Position numbers and translations under genes: made by a program. From positions 23,543 to 87,542 of the forward strand of contig CAJPFJ010000024.1 in NCBI GenBank assembly GCA_905339155.1: a stretch of DNA of 64,000 nt, written 5' to 3'. The notes under the pieces are model-generated. The model was given only the letters and a program-made list of their open reading frames with translations. It was not told where the DNA came from and did not search any database. This document shows positions 44,718 to 53,734 of the stretch, in pieces (position 1 is the first letter of the stretch; each line of letters starts with the position of its first letter). The DNA comes from Methanosarcinales archaeon. Its GTDB lineage: Archaea; Halobacteriota; Methanosarcinia; Methanosarcinales; Methanoperedenaceae.

Positions 44718-45127
44718 GATGTTACCTCAAGATTTTTGTTATTCATTCTCTTACACATCTTTCCTCCATCCGGCTGGTATCCTCTTTTCATGTACCATTC
44801 CTGTAATTTAATGTCGGATACAAGAGGATCTGTTGAAAAAAGTCTTAACTCAACTTTTTGAAATCCAAATGTCATGGCTGTCTTTTCAGCAAAAGCAAGT
44901 AACTTGCTTCCTAACCCTGTGTTCCTGAATTTTCTGTCAACAAATACTTCTTCTATGGTAAGCGCTTTTTCATTCCCCGGGACTTTTATTATGAGTTCTC
45001 CTGCCATACAATCATACATGTTTATCCTGTGACATTGCAATTCACCCCATTGCGTCCTGTATTTGTATATCTCATCTATCGACATATTCTCCCAAATTTG
45101 GTTTGAATTTTTTTCCATATCCATCAT
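44714..45127 (-). CDS. GNAT-family N-acetyltransferase between amt and glnK
   Basis: 137 residues from ATG 45127. GNAT core: ALTIEEVFVDRKFRNTGLGSKLLAFAEKTA, where the (R/Q)xxGxG/A loop is RNTGLGS for acetyl-CoA, then VELRLFSTDP and a WYMKRGYQPDG ending. The start lies 5 nt after the amt stop. Substrate unknown. Its place between amt and glnK, overlapping glnK, suggests a link with nitrogen control. Confidence 0.85.
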   Translation of the reverse strand: MMDMEKNSNQIWENMSIDEIYKYRTQWGELQCHRINMYDCMAGELIIKVPGNEKALTIEEVFVDRKFRNTGLGSKLLAFAEKTAMTFGFQKVELRLFSTDPLVSDIKLQEWYMKRGYQPDGGKMCKRMNNKNLEVTS

Positions 45128-45131
45128 CTTC

Positions 45132-46448
45132 TCACAAATATGCCTTTTCGCCATGCTGGGAAACGTCAAGACCATCTATTTCTTCCTCATCCTTTACCCG
45201 CAGGCCCATCGTTGCATCAAGGACCTTCAGTATTATGGCCGTCCCTATGAGTGAATATGCCATCACGGCAATGATCGCTATCAACTGCTTTACAACAAGC
45301 CCCGGGTTTCCGAAAATAAGCCCGTCTGCCCCATTAGAGTTAATCGCTAAGGAAGCAAATATCCCGGTCGCGATCGCGCCCCATGTACCTCCGACCCCAT
45401 GGCATGCCATAACGTCAAGTGAATCGTCAATATTTGTTTTCTTTGACCGCAGATGCATCGCAAAGTAGCAGAATATCCCGGCTCCGATACCAATTATGAT
45501 CGCAGGGACCACACCCACAAAACCCGATGCTGGAGTTATGGCTACAAGACCTGCGACAGATCCTGTTATTATGCCGACTGTATTCGGCTTTCCTCCATGC
45601 ATCCAGCTTACGAATGTCCATGTAAGAGCCGCTGCCGCTGCTGAGGTGTTCGTAACAATGAAAGCACTCGCAGCAAGTCCGTTTGCTGCCAGGGCGCTTC
45701 CGGCATTGAAACCGAACCAGCCAAACCACAGGAGCACGCCTCCGATTATGGTCATCGGGACATTGTGCGGCGCCATGTTTTCGTTTCCATATCCAAGGCG
45801 TTTCCCGATAATTATTGCCGCTGCGAGGGCTGAGACACCTGCTGTTATATGAACGACAGTGCCTCCGGCAAAGTCAAGGGCGCCAAGAGTGCGTATCCAT
45901 CCTCCTGTTCCCCATACCCAGTGCGCCACCGGGTCATAGACAAGAGTCGCCCACAGAACCGAGAAAACCATCAATGTGCTGAATTTCATCCTGTCTGCAA
46001 ATGCGCCTGTTATCAATGCAGGTGTGATTATGGCAAACATGGCCTGGAATATCATGAATACGGAAGCAGGTATCGTTGCAGCGTAATCAGGGTTGGGCGC
46101 TGCGCCGACACCATTCAGGCCGATCCATTCAAGTCCTCCTATCAATCCATGTCCTTTGTCAGGCCCGAATGCAAGGCTGTACCCAAAAAGCACCCATTGG
46201 AGGCTTATAATTGCAAGAATAATAAAGCTGTGCATTATAATTCCAAGGACATTTTTTTTCCTGACCATCCCGCCATAAAAAAGTCCCAGGGCGGGTGTCA
46301 TGAGCATAACAAGGGCAGCCGAAACAAGTACCCAGGCGGTATCTCCTGAATTAATCCCGCCTCCATCTTCGGCAAGAGCAGGCATTGCTAATATTAAAAA
46401 GATCACTACTATCAATGTAGCAAATCTTGTTTTTCCTATCTTGTACAC
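45132..46448 (-). CDS. amt: Ammonium transporter Amt
   Basis: 438 residues with a signal peptide-like first helix and 11 transmembrane helices. Family segments are DTAWVLVSAALVMLMTPALG, FYGGMVRKKN, DFAGGTVVHITAG (first pore His) and CHGVGGTWGAIATGIF (second pore His region). GTG start at 46448 with GAGGTGAT before it. It is the first gene of amt-GNAT-glnK, transcribed away from nifH. Confidence 0.95.
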   Translation of the reverse strand: MYKIGKTRFATLIVVIFLILAMPALAEDGGGINSGDTAWVLVSAALVMLMTPALGLFYGGMVRKKNVLGIIMHSFIILAIISLQWVLFGYSLAFGPDKGHGLIGGLEWIGLNGVGAAPNPDYAATIPASVFMIFQAMFAIITPALITGAFADRMKFSTLMVFSVLWATLVYDPVAHWVWGTGGWIRTLGALDFAGGTVVHITAGVSALAAAIIIGKRLGYGNENMAPHNVPMTIIGGVLLWFGWFGFNAGSALAANGLAASAFIVTNTSAAAAALTWTFVSWMHGGKPNTVGIITGSVAGLVAITPASGFVGVVPAIIIGIGAGIFCYFAMHLRSKKTNIDDSLDVMACHGVGGTWGAIATGIFASLAINSNGADGLIFGNPGLVVKQLIAIIAVMAYSLIGTAIILKVLDATMGLRVKDEEEIDGLDVSQHGEKAYL

Positions 46449-46539
46449 TGAATATCACCTCTTTTGCATCCTTAACAAGGTATACGGTCAGTTACTGTAG
46501 ATTTTAAACTATATAAAACTTTCTCTAAAAGTATAAATC

Positions 46540-46581
46540 TTTATATATTATTAAATCTCCAATGGATTGCCGTTTACCTGG
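46540..46581 (+). promoter_or_regulatory. First of two similar promoter blocks upstream of nifH
   Basis: TTTATATATTATTAAAT followed by CTCCAATGG and TGCCGTTTACCTGG. The 42-nt block recurs, with about 34 matching positions, at 46661-46701. The TATA box followed by a conserved element near the start site suggests a promoter with a repressor site; NrpR is the known nif repressor in methanogens, but its exact operator was not recognised. Confidence 0.5.
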
Positions 46582-46660
46582 CACAAGGCTATTAGTTCCT
46601 TTTTTTGTTGCAAAGGCCATCTGGAGTTTATACATATCATTAATTTTAATACTGAAAGCA

Positions 46661-47539
<879 letters not shown>

Positions 47540-47543
47540 GAAC

Positions 47544-47861
47544 ATGAAGATGATACGTGCAATAATAAGACCACACAAAGAAGAAAAAGTTGTTGAGCAC
47601 CTGGAAAAAGAAGGGTTTGTGTCCCTTACCAAGATGAACGTGTTTGGGCGCGGCAAGCAGAAGGGTATCAGGGTGGGGACGGTATGTTACGATGAGCTGC
47701 CCAAAGTGATGCTAATGCTTGTTGTAAATGACGAGGATGTAACAAAAGCCATCAATGTCATCCAGAATAGCGCACGTACCGGGAATATCGGTGATGGAAA
47801 AATATTCGTGACCGAAGTTTCAGAAGCGTACACTGTAAGGACAGGCGCATCGGGATTATAG
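47544..47861 (+). CDS. nifI1: Nitrogenase regulator NifI1 (PII-like)
   Basis: 105 residues. PII fold with NVFGRGKQKGIRVG and ARTGNIGDGKIFVTEVSEAY; the T-loop lacks the uridylylated Tyr motif of GlnK. NifI1 with NifI2 forms a complex that inhibits NifDK when ammonium is present and is relieved by 2-oxoglutarate, known from Methanococcus. Starts 4 nt after nifH. Confidence 0.95.
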   Translation: MKMIRAIIRPHKEEKVVEHLEKEGFVSLTKMNVFGRGKQKGIRVGTVCYDELPKVMLMLVVNDEDVTKAINVIQNSARTGNIGDGKIFVTEVSEAYTVRTGASGL

Positions 47862-47869
47862 GTGAAAAT

Positions 47870-48247
47870 ATGAAGGAAGTTATCGCCATAATACGAAGAC
47901 ATAATTTGCCGGAGACAAAAGCAGGTCTTCTCGGAATAGGTGTTCCAGCGATCACAATGATAAGCGTTGAAGGCAGAGGCAAACAGAAAGGATTACCAGG
48001 CTGGAATTATGAACTTGATCCCGCACTCACAGAGTTAGAGGAAAAAAATTTAGGGGCTAGCATGCGCTTTATCCCTAAGCGGATGATCTCAATTGTGGCT
48101 AGGGATGAGGATGTCCCGAAAGTGGTTGAAACCATAATCAGGACAAATCAAAGCGGGCACATTGGAGATGGAAAGATCTTCATTTGTCCGGTGGATAATG
48201 CTGTAAGAGTACGGACAGGAGAGAGCAAAGAACAGGCGATCAAGTAA
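47870..48247 (+). CDS. nifI2: Nitrogenase regulator NifI2 (PII-like)
   Basis: 125 residues. SVEGRGKQKGLPGWNYELDP shows the longer T-loop typical of NifI2; NQSGHIGDGKIFICPVDNAV is the C-terminal PII motif. It works with NifI1 as the ammonium switch-off of nitrogenase. A long hairpin repeat follows before nifD. Confidence 0.95.
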   Translation: MKEVIAIIRRHNLPETKAGLLGIGVPAITMISVEGRGKQKGLPGWNYELDPALTELEEKNLGASMRFIPKRMISIVARDEDVPKVVETIIRTNQSGHIGDGKIFICPVDNAVRVRTGESKEQAIK

Positions 48248-48266
48248 GATCGATCAAGTATTGAAA

Positions 48267-48335
48267 AACCACAGAGCGCACAGAGTACACAGAGAAAAAC
48301 AACATACCTCTGTGAACTCTGTGTCCTCTGTGGTT
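48267..48335. repeat. Long inverted repeat between nifI2 and nifD
   Basis: Two 28-nt arms (48267-48294 and 48308-48335) are complementary at 25 positions with a 13-nt loop. Each arm has three CACAGAG-like units about 10 nt apart (AACCACAGAG, ACAGAG, CACAGAG). In mRNA this is a strong hairpin inside the nif operon. CACAGAG-rich palindromes of this kind are scattered in many genomes as small repeats. Confidence 0.85.
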
Positions 48336-48364
48336 GATTTTATTGAAGTAATAAGGAGAAAAAA

Positions 48365-49735
48365 ATGACAACAATATTACCGGAATGCGATATCCCGATA
48401 CCGCAGCGTAAGCCGCATATCGTATGCCATGACCCTGAGAACATGGTCTTGCCCATGTGCAATGTCCAGACAGTTCCAGGAGACATGACCGAGCGCGGCT
48501 GCACATTTGCAGGATGCAGGGGTGTAGTTGGCGGGCCTGTAAAGGACGCGATACAACTGGTGCACGGCCCGATCGGATGCGCCTACTATACATGGGGCAC
48601 GCGCAGGAACCTTTCAGACACGAAGCTGCACAGGAAGTACTGCTTCAGTACAGACCTGACCGAAGAAAGCGTGATATACGGCGGTGCAAAAAAGCTGTTA
48701 AATTCCATAATAGAAGCGCATGAACTCTTTCCGGAAGGAAAGGCGGTGTTCGTGTATTCCACATGCGTGGTCGGATTGATAGGTGACGACACAGATGCGA
48801 TATGCAAGCAGGCGCAGGAAAAGATCGGGATACCCGTTATACCCTTCCACTGTGAAGGTTTCAGGGGCGTGAGCCAGTCCCTGGGGCATCACATCGCCAA
48901 CCGCACGCTGTTTGAAAAAGTGGTCGGAACAGAAGAACCTGCCGAGATAACGCCTTACGACATGTGCATAATCGGTGAATTCAACATCGACGGTGATGCG
49001 TGGATCGTCAAACCGCTGTTTGAAAGAATGGGCGTGCGGGTGCTTTCAGTATTTACAGGCAATGCCTCCTATGATGATATTCCACCCATGCACAGGGCGA
49101 AGCTCAATATCGTGCAGTGCCAGAGGTCATCCACATATATCGCAAAGATGATCCGGGACAAGTACGGTGTCCCATATATCAACGTATCCCTGTTTGGCAT
49201 GAAGCAAACGGCAGAGGCGCTTCACGATGTGGGAAAATTCTTCCATCTTGAAGAAAATGCAGAAAAAGTAATAGCACAAGAGCTTGCATTGTACCAGTCC
49301 GGGATCGATCATTATAGAAAGAAACTTGAAGGTAAGAAATGCTTCATATACCAGGGAGCTCCGCGCGCCTGGCACTGGATGGGGCCAATGAGGGAATTGG
49401 GCATCGAAACTATCCTCACGGCTACAACGTTCGGTCATAAGGACGACTATGAGAAAATAATGGAAAAGGCAAATCCAGGGCATATCTGCATAGACAATCC
49501 AAATGCCCTGGAGATAGAGGAATACCTGGTAAAACTCAAGCCTGATTTCTTTATCGGCGGACTGAAAGAGAAATACCTGACATACAAGCTTGGCATTCCC
49601 TTTATCAATGGTCATTCCTACGAAGAAGGACCATATGCCGGTTTTGAGGGATTCGTGAATTTCGCAAAGGACATCGATGTTGCAGTGAACAGCCCGGTCT
49701 GGAAATTCATAAACCAGCCCCTGGAGGCGAAGTAA
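48365..49735 (+). CDS. nifD: Nitrogenase MoFe protein alpha chain NifD
   Basis: 456 residues. P-cluster ligands are Cys46 (RGCTFAG), Cys72 (GPIGC) and Cys134 (STC). FeMo-cofactor ligands are Cys in NIVQCQRSS and His in NGHSYEEGP. EGFRGVSQSLGHH has the catalytic-site Gln171 and His175. The SQSLGHH form is that of Mo nitrogenase rather than the V or Fe types. The N-terminus is short, as in archaeal NifD. GGAG precedes the ATG; nifK follows directly. Confidence 0.96.
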   Translation: MTTILPECDIPIPQRKPHIVCHDPENMVLPMCNVQTVPGDMTERGCTFAGCRGVVGGPVKDAIQLVHGPIGCAYYTWGTRRNLSDTKLHRKYCFSTDLTEESVIYGGAKKLLNSIIEAHELFPEGKAVFVYSTCVVGLIGDDTDAICKQAQEKIGIPVIPFHCEGFRGVSQSLGHHIANRTLFEKVVGTEEPAEITPYDMCIIGEFNIDGDAWIVKPLFERMGVRVLSVFTGNASYDDIPPMHRAKLNIVQCQRSSTYIAKMIRDKYGVPYINVSLFGMKQTAEALHDVGKFFHLEENAEKVIAQELALYQSGIDHYRKKLEGKKCFIYQGAPRAWHWMGPMRELGIETILTATTFGHKDDYEKIMEKANPGHICIDNPNALEIEEYLVKLKPDFFIGGLKEKYLTYKLGIPFINGHSYEEGPYAGFEGFVNFAKDIDVAVNSPVWKFINQPLEAK

Positions 49736-51055
49736 ATGGCACGAAGTGTAACTATCAACCCCCCTAAGATGTGCCAGCCCATGGGCGCTATACTGGCTTA
49801 TATGGGAGTACATGGATGTGTGCCGCTTGTACACGGTTCTCAGGGATGCAGCACGTATCCGCGCTACAATATAGCGAGGCATTTCAGGGAATCGGCTGAA
49901 GTGGCGGTTTCCTCGCTTGCTGAGGATGCAGCAGTATATGGAGGAGCCAGGAACCTGACAGAGGCGATAAAGAACGTGAAGTCGCGTCTTGATCCTGCCC
50001 TCATCGGAATATGCACAACATGCATGAGCGAGACAATAGGCGATGATGTAAAACTGATATCAAAGAAGGCGATTGCGCCTAATGATACAATGAGAATAAT
50101 CCCTGCATCTACTCCGAGCTATGTGGGCACGCATCTTACAGGCTACGATAATGCCATGAGGGCTCTTGTGGAAACACTGGCTTTAAAGGGTGAACCCAAC
50201 AATAAAATAAACATCATCACGGGCATAATAAATCCCGGAGATATCAGGGAGATAAAAAATATGCTTCGCATCATGAATGTAAGGAATATATTCCTGTCCG
50301 ATATCTCGGAGACCCTTGATACTCCTATCATGCCAGGAGGGCACAGGCCATTGCTGCCTGATGGAGGAACAGAGCCATCTGATATCATTGATTCGGCAAA
50401 TTCACTGGGTACTATCGCCATATGCAGGACAGCAGGTTCTGCTGCAACGTATCTCCAGAACAAGTTCAAAGTATCGGCACTGCTTGCTCCAGCGCCCATA
50501 GGTGTTGCAAACACTGACAAGTTCGTGCGAAACATCAGTATGTTAAGCGGTGCTCTGATCCCTGATGAGATCAAGAAAGATCGCGGGCGCCTGATAGACT
50601 GCATGGTTGATGTACATCACTATATGTATGGACGCAAAGTAGCGATATTTGGCGATCCTGATCTTGTGTCTGCAATCGTCAGGTTCTGCGCTGAAGCTGG
50701 GATGAATCCCACAGTAGCGATGACAGCTACAAAGCATAAGGATTTTGCACCTGACATAAAGGCAGTAAATACTGAATATAAGACAGATACCCAGATCCTT
50801 GAAGGCACTGACCTGTATGAATTCCAAAAGGTTGTAGAAACACAGGGAGCAGAATTGATACTTGGAAATTCCAAGGGCAAGGACGTTGCAGATGATGTGG
50901 GCGTTCCACTTGTACGGTTTGGCTTCCCTGTGTACGACCGTGTTGGCGTGTACAGGTATTCCATAATGGGCTACAATGGTTCAATATATCTGCTTGATTT
51001 GATGACAAATGCGATCCTTGGGCACAATTATGATCCTGACAAGCTTCATCAGTGA
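49736..51055 (+). CDS. nifK: Nitrogenase MoFe protein beta chain NifK (short form)
   Basis: 439 residues. P-cluster cysteines are Cys13 (PPKMCQPMGA), Cys38 (GSQGC) and the one in CTTCMSETIGDD. It lacks the long N-terminal extension of bacterial NifK. The start codon follows the nifD stop without a gap. NifK pairs with NifD. The cofactor-building genes nifE, nifN and nifB are not in this window. Confidence 0.95.
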   Translation: MARSVTINPPKMCQPMGAILAYMGVHGCVPLVHGSQGCSTYPRYNIARHFRESAEVAVSSLAEDAAVYGGARNLTEAIKNVKSRLDPALIGICTTCMSETIGDDVKLISKKAIAPNDTMRIIPASTPSYVGTHLTGYDNAMRALVETLALKGEPNNKINIITGIINPGDIREIKNMLRIMNVRNIFLSDISETLDTPIMPGGHRPLLPDGGTEPSDIIDSANSLGTIAICRTAGSAATYLQNKFKVSALLAPAPIGVANTDKFVRNISMLSGALIPDEIKKDRGRLIDCMVDVHHYMYGRKVAIFGDPDLVSAIVRFCAEAGMNPTVAMTATKHKDFAPDIKAVNTEYKTDTQILEGTDLYEFQKVVETQGAELILGNSKGKDVADDVGVPLVRFGFPVYDRVGVYRYSIMGYNGSIYLLDLMTNAILGHNYDPDKLHQ

Positions 51056-51064
51056 GGTGAAAAT

Positions 51065-51340
51065 ATGGAATACGTAACCGGAATAACAGCATCAGGCGGG
51101 AGCTGGACTCCAATCTTTGTTGTAAAAAGCAATATCAACGACTGCGGATGCTGCGGAAAGTGCTTCAAGATATGTGGACGCGGTGTGTTCGAATACATAG
51201 ACCATCCAAATGCTGATGACCTATGCGGCGCCAAGGTCATGACAGTCGCGCATCCTGAGAACTGCATCGGCTGCAGTGCTTGCGCACGTGGATGTCCGAA
51301 GAAGAATATCATATGCGAACCGAAGGTCAGGGCAAGATGA
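51065..51340 (+). CDS. Ferredoxin, nif-associated type (2 [4Fe-4S])
   Basis: 91 residues. The two cluster motifs are CGCCGKCFKICGRG and CIGCSACARGCPKK, with a long loop (DHPNADDLCGAK) between them. This layout is that of the nif-linked ferredoxin III (FdxB type). It probably donates electrons to NifH. Starts 9 nt after nifK. Confidence 0.88.
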   Translation: MEYVTGITASGGSWTPIFVVKSNINDCGCCGKCFKICGRGVFEYIDHPNADDLCGAKVMTVAHPENCIGCSACARGCPKKNIICEPKVRAR

Positions 51341-51382
51341 CAGGTTGGGGAACGTAGAAAATACTACAATTGGAGATAGAAT

Positions 51383-51814
51383 ATGTCCAAAATAAGCCAC
51401 ATCCTCCTCCCTGACCCGGTGGTAGTTCCCACCGGGACCAAACTGAATGATACTGTACAGCTTATGAAGAAGAATAGAATCGGTAGTGCCCTTGTCTGTA
51501 AAAACTGCAGGCTTACCGGTATTATCTCGGTGGAAGATGTTATGCAAAGAGTAGCAAATAAAGTAAATCTGGATGTTCCGGTAGATGAGATCATGCACTC
51601 ACCTGAGCTAACTATTGATGTGGAAAAATGGCTCATTGACGCCATCATTATGTTCGATCGTTGCAAAGCATCTCATATAGCGGTTGTCGAACATGGAGAG
51701 AAAGTAGGAATTATAAGAGTCGATGATATTCTGCATACATACAGGTTCAACGCTGAATGCCAAACGATATGCAAATCCCGGAGAAATAATGAGACGAAAA
51801 GAAAAGGAAATTAA
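51383..51814 (+). CDS. CBS-domain pair protein
   Basis: 143 residues with two CBS motifs (about 10-60 and 70-125): GTKLNDTVQLMKKNRIGSAL, GIISVEDVMQRV, then DAIIMFDRCKASHIAVVEHG and VGIIRVDDIL. CBS pairs bind adenosyl ligands and sense energy state. It lies 42 nt after the nif ferredoxin, so it may be co-transcribed with nif. Its end overlaps the next gene by 26 nt. Confidence 0.85.
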   Translation: MSKISHILLPDPVVVPTGTKLNDTVQLMKKNRIGSALVCKNCRLTGIISVEDVMQRVANKVNLDVPVDEIMHSPELTIDVEKWLIDAIIMFDRCKASHIAVVEHGEKVGIIRVDDILHTYRFNAECQTICKSRRNNETKRKGN

Positions 51815-52244
51815 AAATATAACAGAGATCGAGACGATCATTAATGAATCTCCCGTATGCAGGATCGCTCTTTCAGATAACGGTCTGCCATATATGATAC
51901 CAGTGTGCTTCGGATATAGTGACAGGCATCTTTATTTCCATTCGGCAAATATTGGTGAGAAGATAGATATTCTCAAGAAAAATAACAATATATGTTTTGA
52001 ATTTGATATTTATGAGGGATTAATGACAAAAGGAAATCCCTGCGAATGGGATGTACTATATAAGAGCGTTATCGGGTATGGGAAAGCATTTTTTATCGAT
52101 GGATCAGAAGAAAAAATAAATGCTTTGAATATAATTCTAAAGCATTATAGTGATGAGTCCTTCGTATTTCCTGAAAATCAGATCAGGAATGTGACGGTTA
52201 TCAAGGTTGATATTGAAGAAATCACTGGAAAAAAATCGGGATAA
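51789..52244 (+). CDS. Pyridoxamine 5'-phosphate oxidase-like flavin-binding protein
   Basis: 151 residues from ATG 51789; the longer frame from 51723 lies inside the CBS gene. Split-barrel fold: SPVCRIALSDNGLPYMIPVCFGYSDRHLYF HSA-type core (read as CRIALSDNGLPYMIPV and HLYFHSA), then VIGYGKAFFIDG. Proteins of this group bind FMN, haem or F420; the cofactor is not clear. CEWDVLYKSVIGYGK is typical of the archaeal/clostridial nitroimidazole-resistance-like subgroup. Confidence 0.82.
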   Translation: MRRKEKEIKNITEIETIINESPVCRIALSDNGLPYMIPVCFGYSDRHLYFHSANIGEKIDILKKNNNICFEFDIYEGLMTKGNPCEWDVLYKSVIGYGKAFFIDGSEEKINALNIILKHYSDESFVFPENQIRNVTVIKVDIEEITGKKSG

Positions 52245-52246
52245 TT

Positions 52247-52981
52247 ATGGATGACATAATTATTCTTTCCATCCTCATATTTGCGGCTGGATTGTTGTAC
52301 TCCTCAGTGGGTCATGCCGGAGGATCGGGATATATTGCAGTAATGGCACTTTTCGGTCTTTCGCCCGATACTATGAAACCCACAGCACTTGTCCTGAATA
52401 TCCTCGTAGCAGCGATAGCAACAGTGCAATTCTACAGAGCGGGTTATTTCTCATGGAATACTTTCTGGCCATTTGCAATAAGTTCGATCCCGTTTGCGTT
52501 CATAGGCGGCGCCATGTCCCTTCCGGGTAATCTATATAAACAAATCGTGGGTCTTGTGTTGTTATTCGCAGCTTACCACTTTTTTCGCAAAAAGCAGTCA
52601 GCGCTCGCAAATCCCTTCAAACCAATTCCTGTTCTGGCAGCTATACTGGCAGGAGCCGGAATCGGTTTGCTCTCCGGAATGGTAGGTGTAGGCGGCGGTA
52701 TCTTCCTTACCCCTCTTATCCTGTTCATGGGCTGGGCAGGAACAAAGCAAACCGCAGGTGTTTCTGCTATGTTCATTCTTGTGAACTCAATATCTGGAAT
52801 GGCAGGACATATTACAGGTGTAAAATTCCTCCCTGATATGATCTATATTCTGGGTCTTGCAGCAGTTCTTGGGGGTACAATAGGTTCTTACATGGGAAGC
52901 CGGAGATTTGCGAATGCAACTCTTTATCAACTACTTGCAGTGGTTCTTCTCATTGCAGGTGTAAAATTCATGATAGTGTAA
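52247..52981 (+). CDS. TauE/SafE-family membrane transporter
   Basis: 244 residues with about seven to eight helices. The two half-repeats are VGHAGGSGYIAVMALFGLSP with PTALVLNILVA, and GMVGVGGGIFLTPLILFMGW with TAGVSAMFILVNSI. The family exports or imports sulfite, sulfoacetate and other organosulfur anions. The start lies 2 nt after the preceding gene. It converges with the glutamate synthase operon. Confidence 0.9.
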   Translation: MDDIIILSILIFAAGLLYSSVGHAGGSGYIAVMALFGLSPDTMKPTALVLNILVAAIATVQFYRAGYFSWNTFWPFAISSIPFAFIGGAMSLPGNLYKQIVGLVLLFAAYHFFRKKQSALANPFKPIPVLAAILAGAGIGLLSGMVGVGGGIFLTPLILFMGWAGTKQTAGVSAMFILVNSISGMAGHITGVKFLPDMIYILGLAAVLGGTIGSYMGSRRFANATLYQLLAVVLLIAGVKFMIV

Positions 52982-52996
52982 ATCAAATAATTGGAC

Positions 52997-53734
52997 TTAA
53001 TACACATACATATTCCCATACGGCCGAAGCGACAATGGCACCATCTTTGTGAACTTTGCGTTCATGACCTCGTCAAAGTCAAATCCGAAATACTCACAGT
53101 ATTCCTTAAGATAGCTGCTTATAAGCTTTGTATCCTCCCCGCTCAATTCAAGGCAGCTTACTTCTTTTCCGAGATTAAAAGGATCAACCTTCCCGCGGAT
53201 GTACATTACACCTCCGTGCATGCCTGTTCCTACATAATCACCAACAAGCGGGCTTTTTCCATTCATGCCAAGAAGGATCATTATCCCTCCTGCCATGTAT
53301 TCGCCGAAAAAATCACCGGCTGTGCCGCCAGCTATGATAATTGGTACCTGTTTCTTATACTCTTTCATATGGATACCCACACGGTATCCCACATCACCTT
53401 TGATGTACAGCTTCCCTCCGCGCATCCCGTAACCGATGATATCGCCCACATTACCGTGAACAATGATCTCACCGGCATTCATGGTGTTCGCAAGACCATC
53501 CTGCCCGTTGGCGTTAACGATGATCTTTGGTCCGTTCATAAAAACTCCCAGGTCATTGCCCGGAGTGCCGTTAATGGTGATTTTTACATTTTCGTTCAGC
53601 CCTGCACCGATATATCTTTGACCGCATATGTTATCAAGCTCGAACTCTTTCTCGCCCTGTGCCACTGCATCGCGGATCATCCTATTCAAGGGCCTGTAAT
53701 GCATACCTTTTGCATCAATTCTCATAATTATCAC
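52997..53734 (-). CDS. gltB3: Archaeal glutamate synthase, GXGXG (alpha domain 3) subunit
   Basis: 245 residues of right-handed beta-helix repeats: GNDLGVFMNG, VHGNVGDIIGYGMRGG, GGTAGDFFGEYMAGG, VGDYVGTGMHGGVMYIRG. In bacteria this is the C-terminal part of the GltB large chain; in archaea it is a separate subunit. It starts at the end of the synthase-core gene with a 4-nt overlap. Last gene of the operon hdrBC-gltB1-gltB2-gltB3. Confidence 0.92.
   Translation of the reverse strand: MIIMRIDAKGMHYRPLNRMIRDAVAQGEKEFELDNICGQRYIGAGLNENVKITINGTPGNDLGVFMNGPKIIVNANGQDGLANTMNAGEIIVHGNVGDIIGYGMRGGKLYIKGDVGYRVGIHMKEYKKQVPIIIAGGTAGDFFGEYMAGGIMILLGMNGKSPLVGDYVGTGMHGGVMYIRGKVDPFNLGKEVSCLELSGEDTKLISSYLKEYCEYFGFDFDEVMNAKFTKMVPLSLRPYGNMYVY

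Noticed and set aside
48267..48335. Repeated CACAGAG units as a CRISPR array
   Set aside because: Units are only about 10 nt apart and form one palindrome; there are no spacers and no cas genes.
48365..51055. V- or Fe-only nitrogenase (vnf/anf)
   Set aside because: NifD has the SQSLGHH form and Mo-type ligand context, and no delta subunit gene (vnfG/anfG) lies between nifD and nifK.
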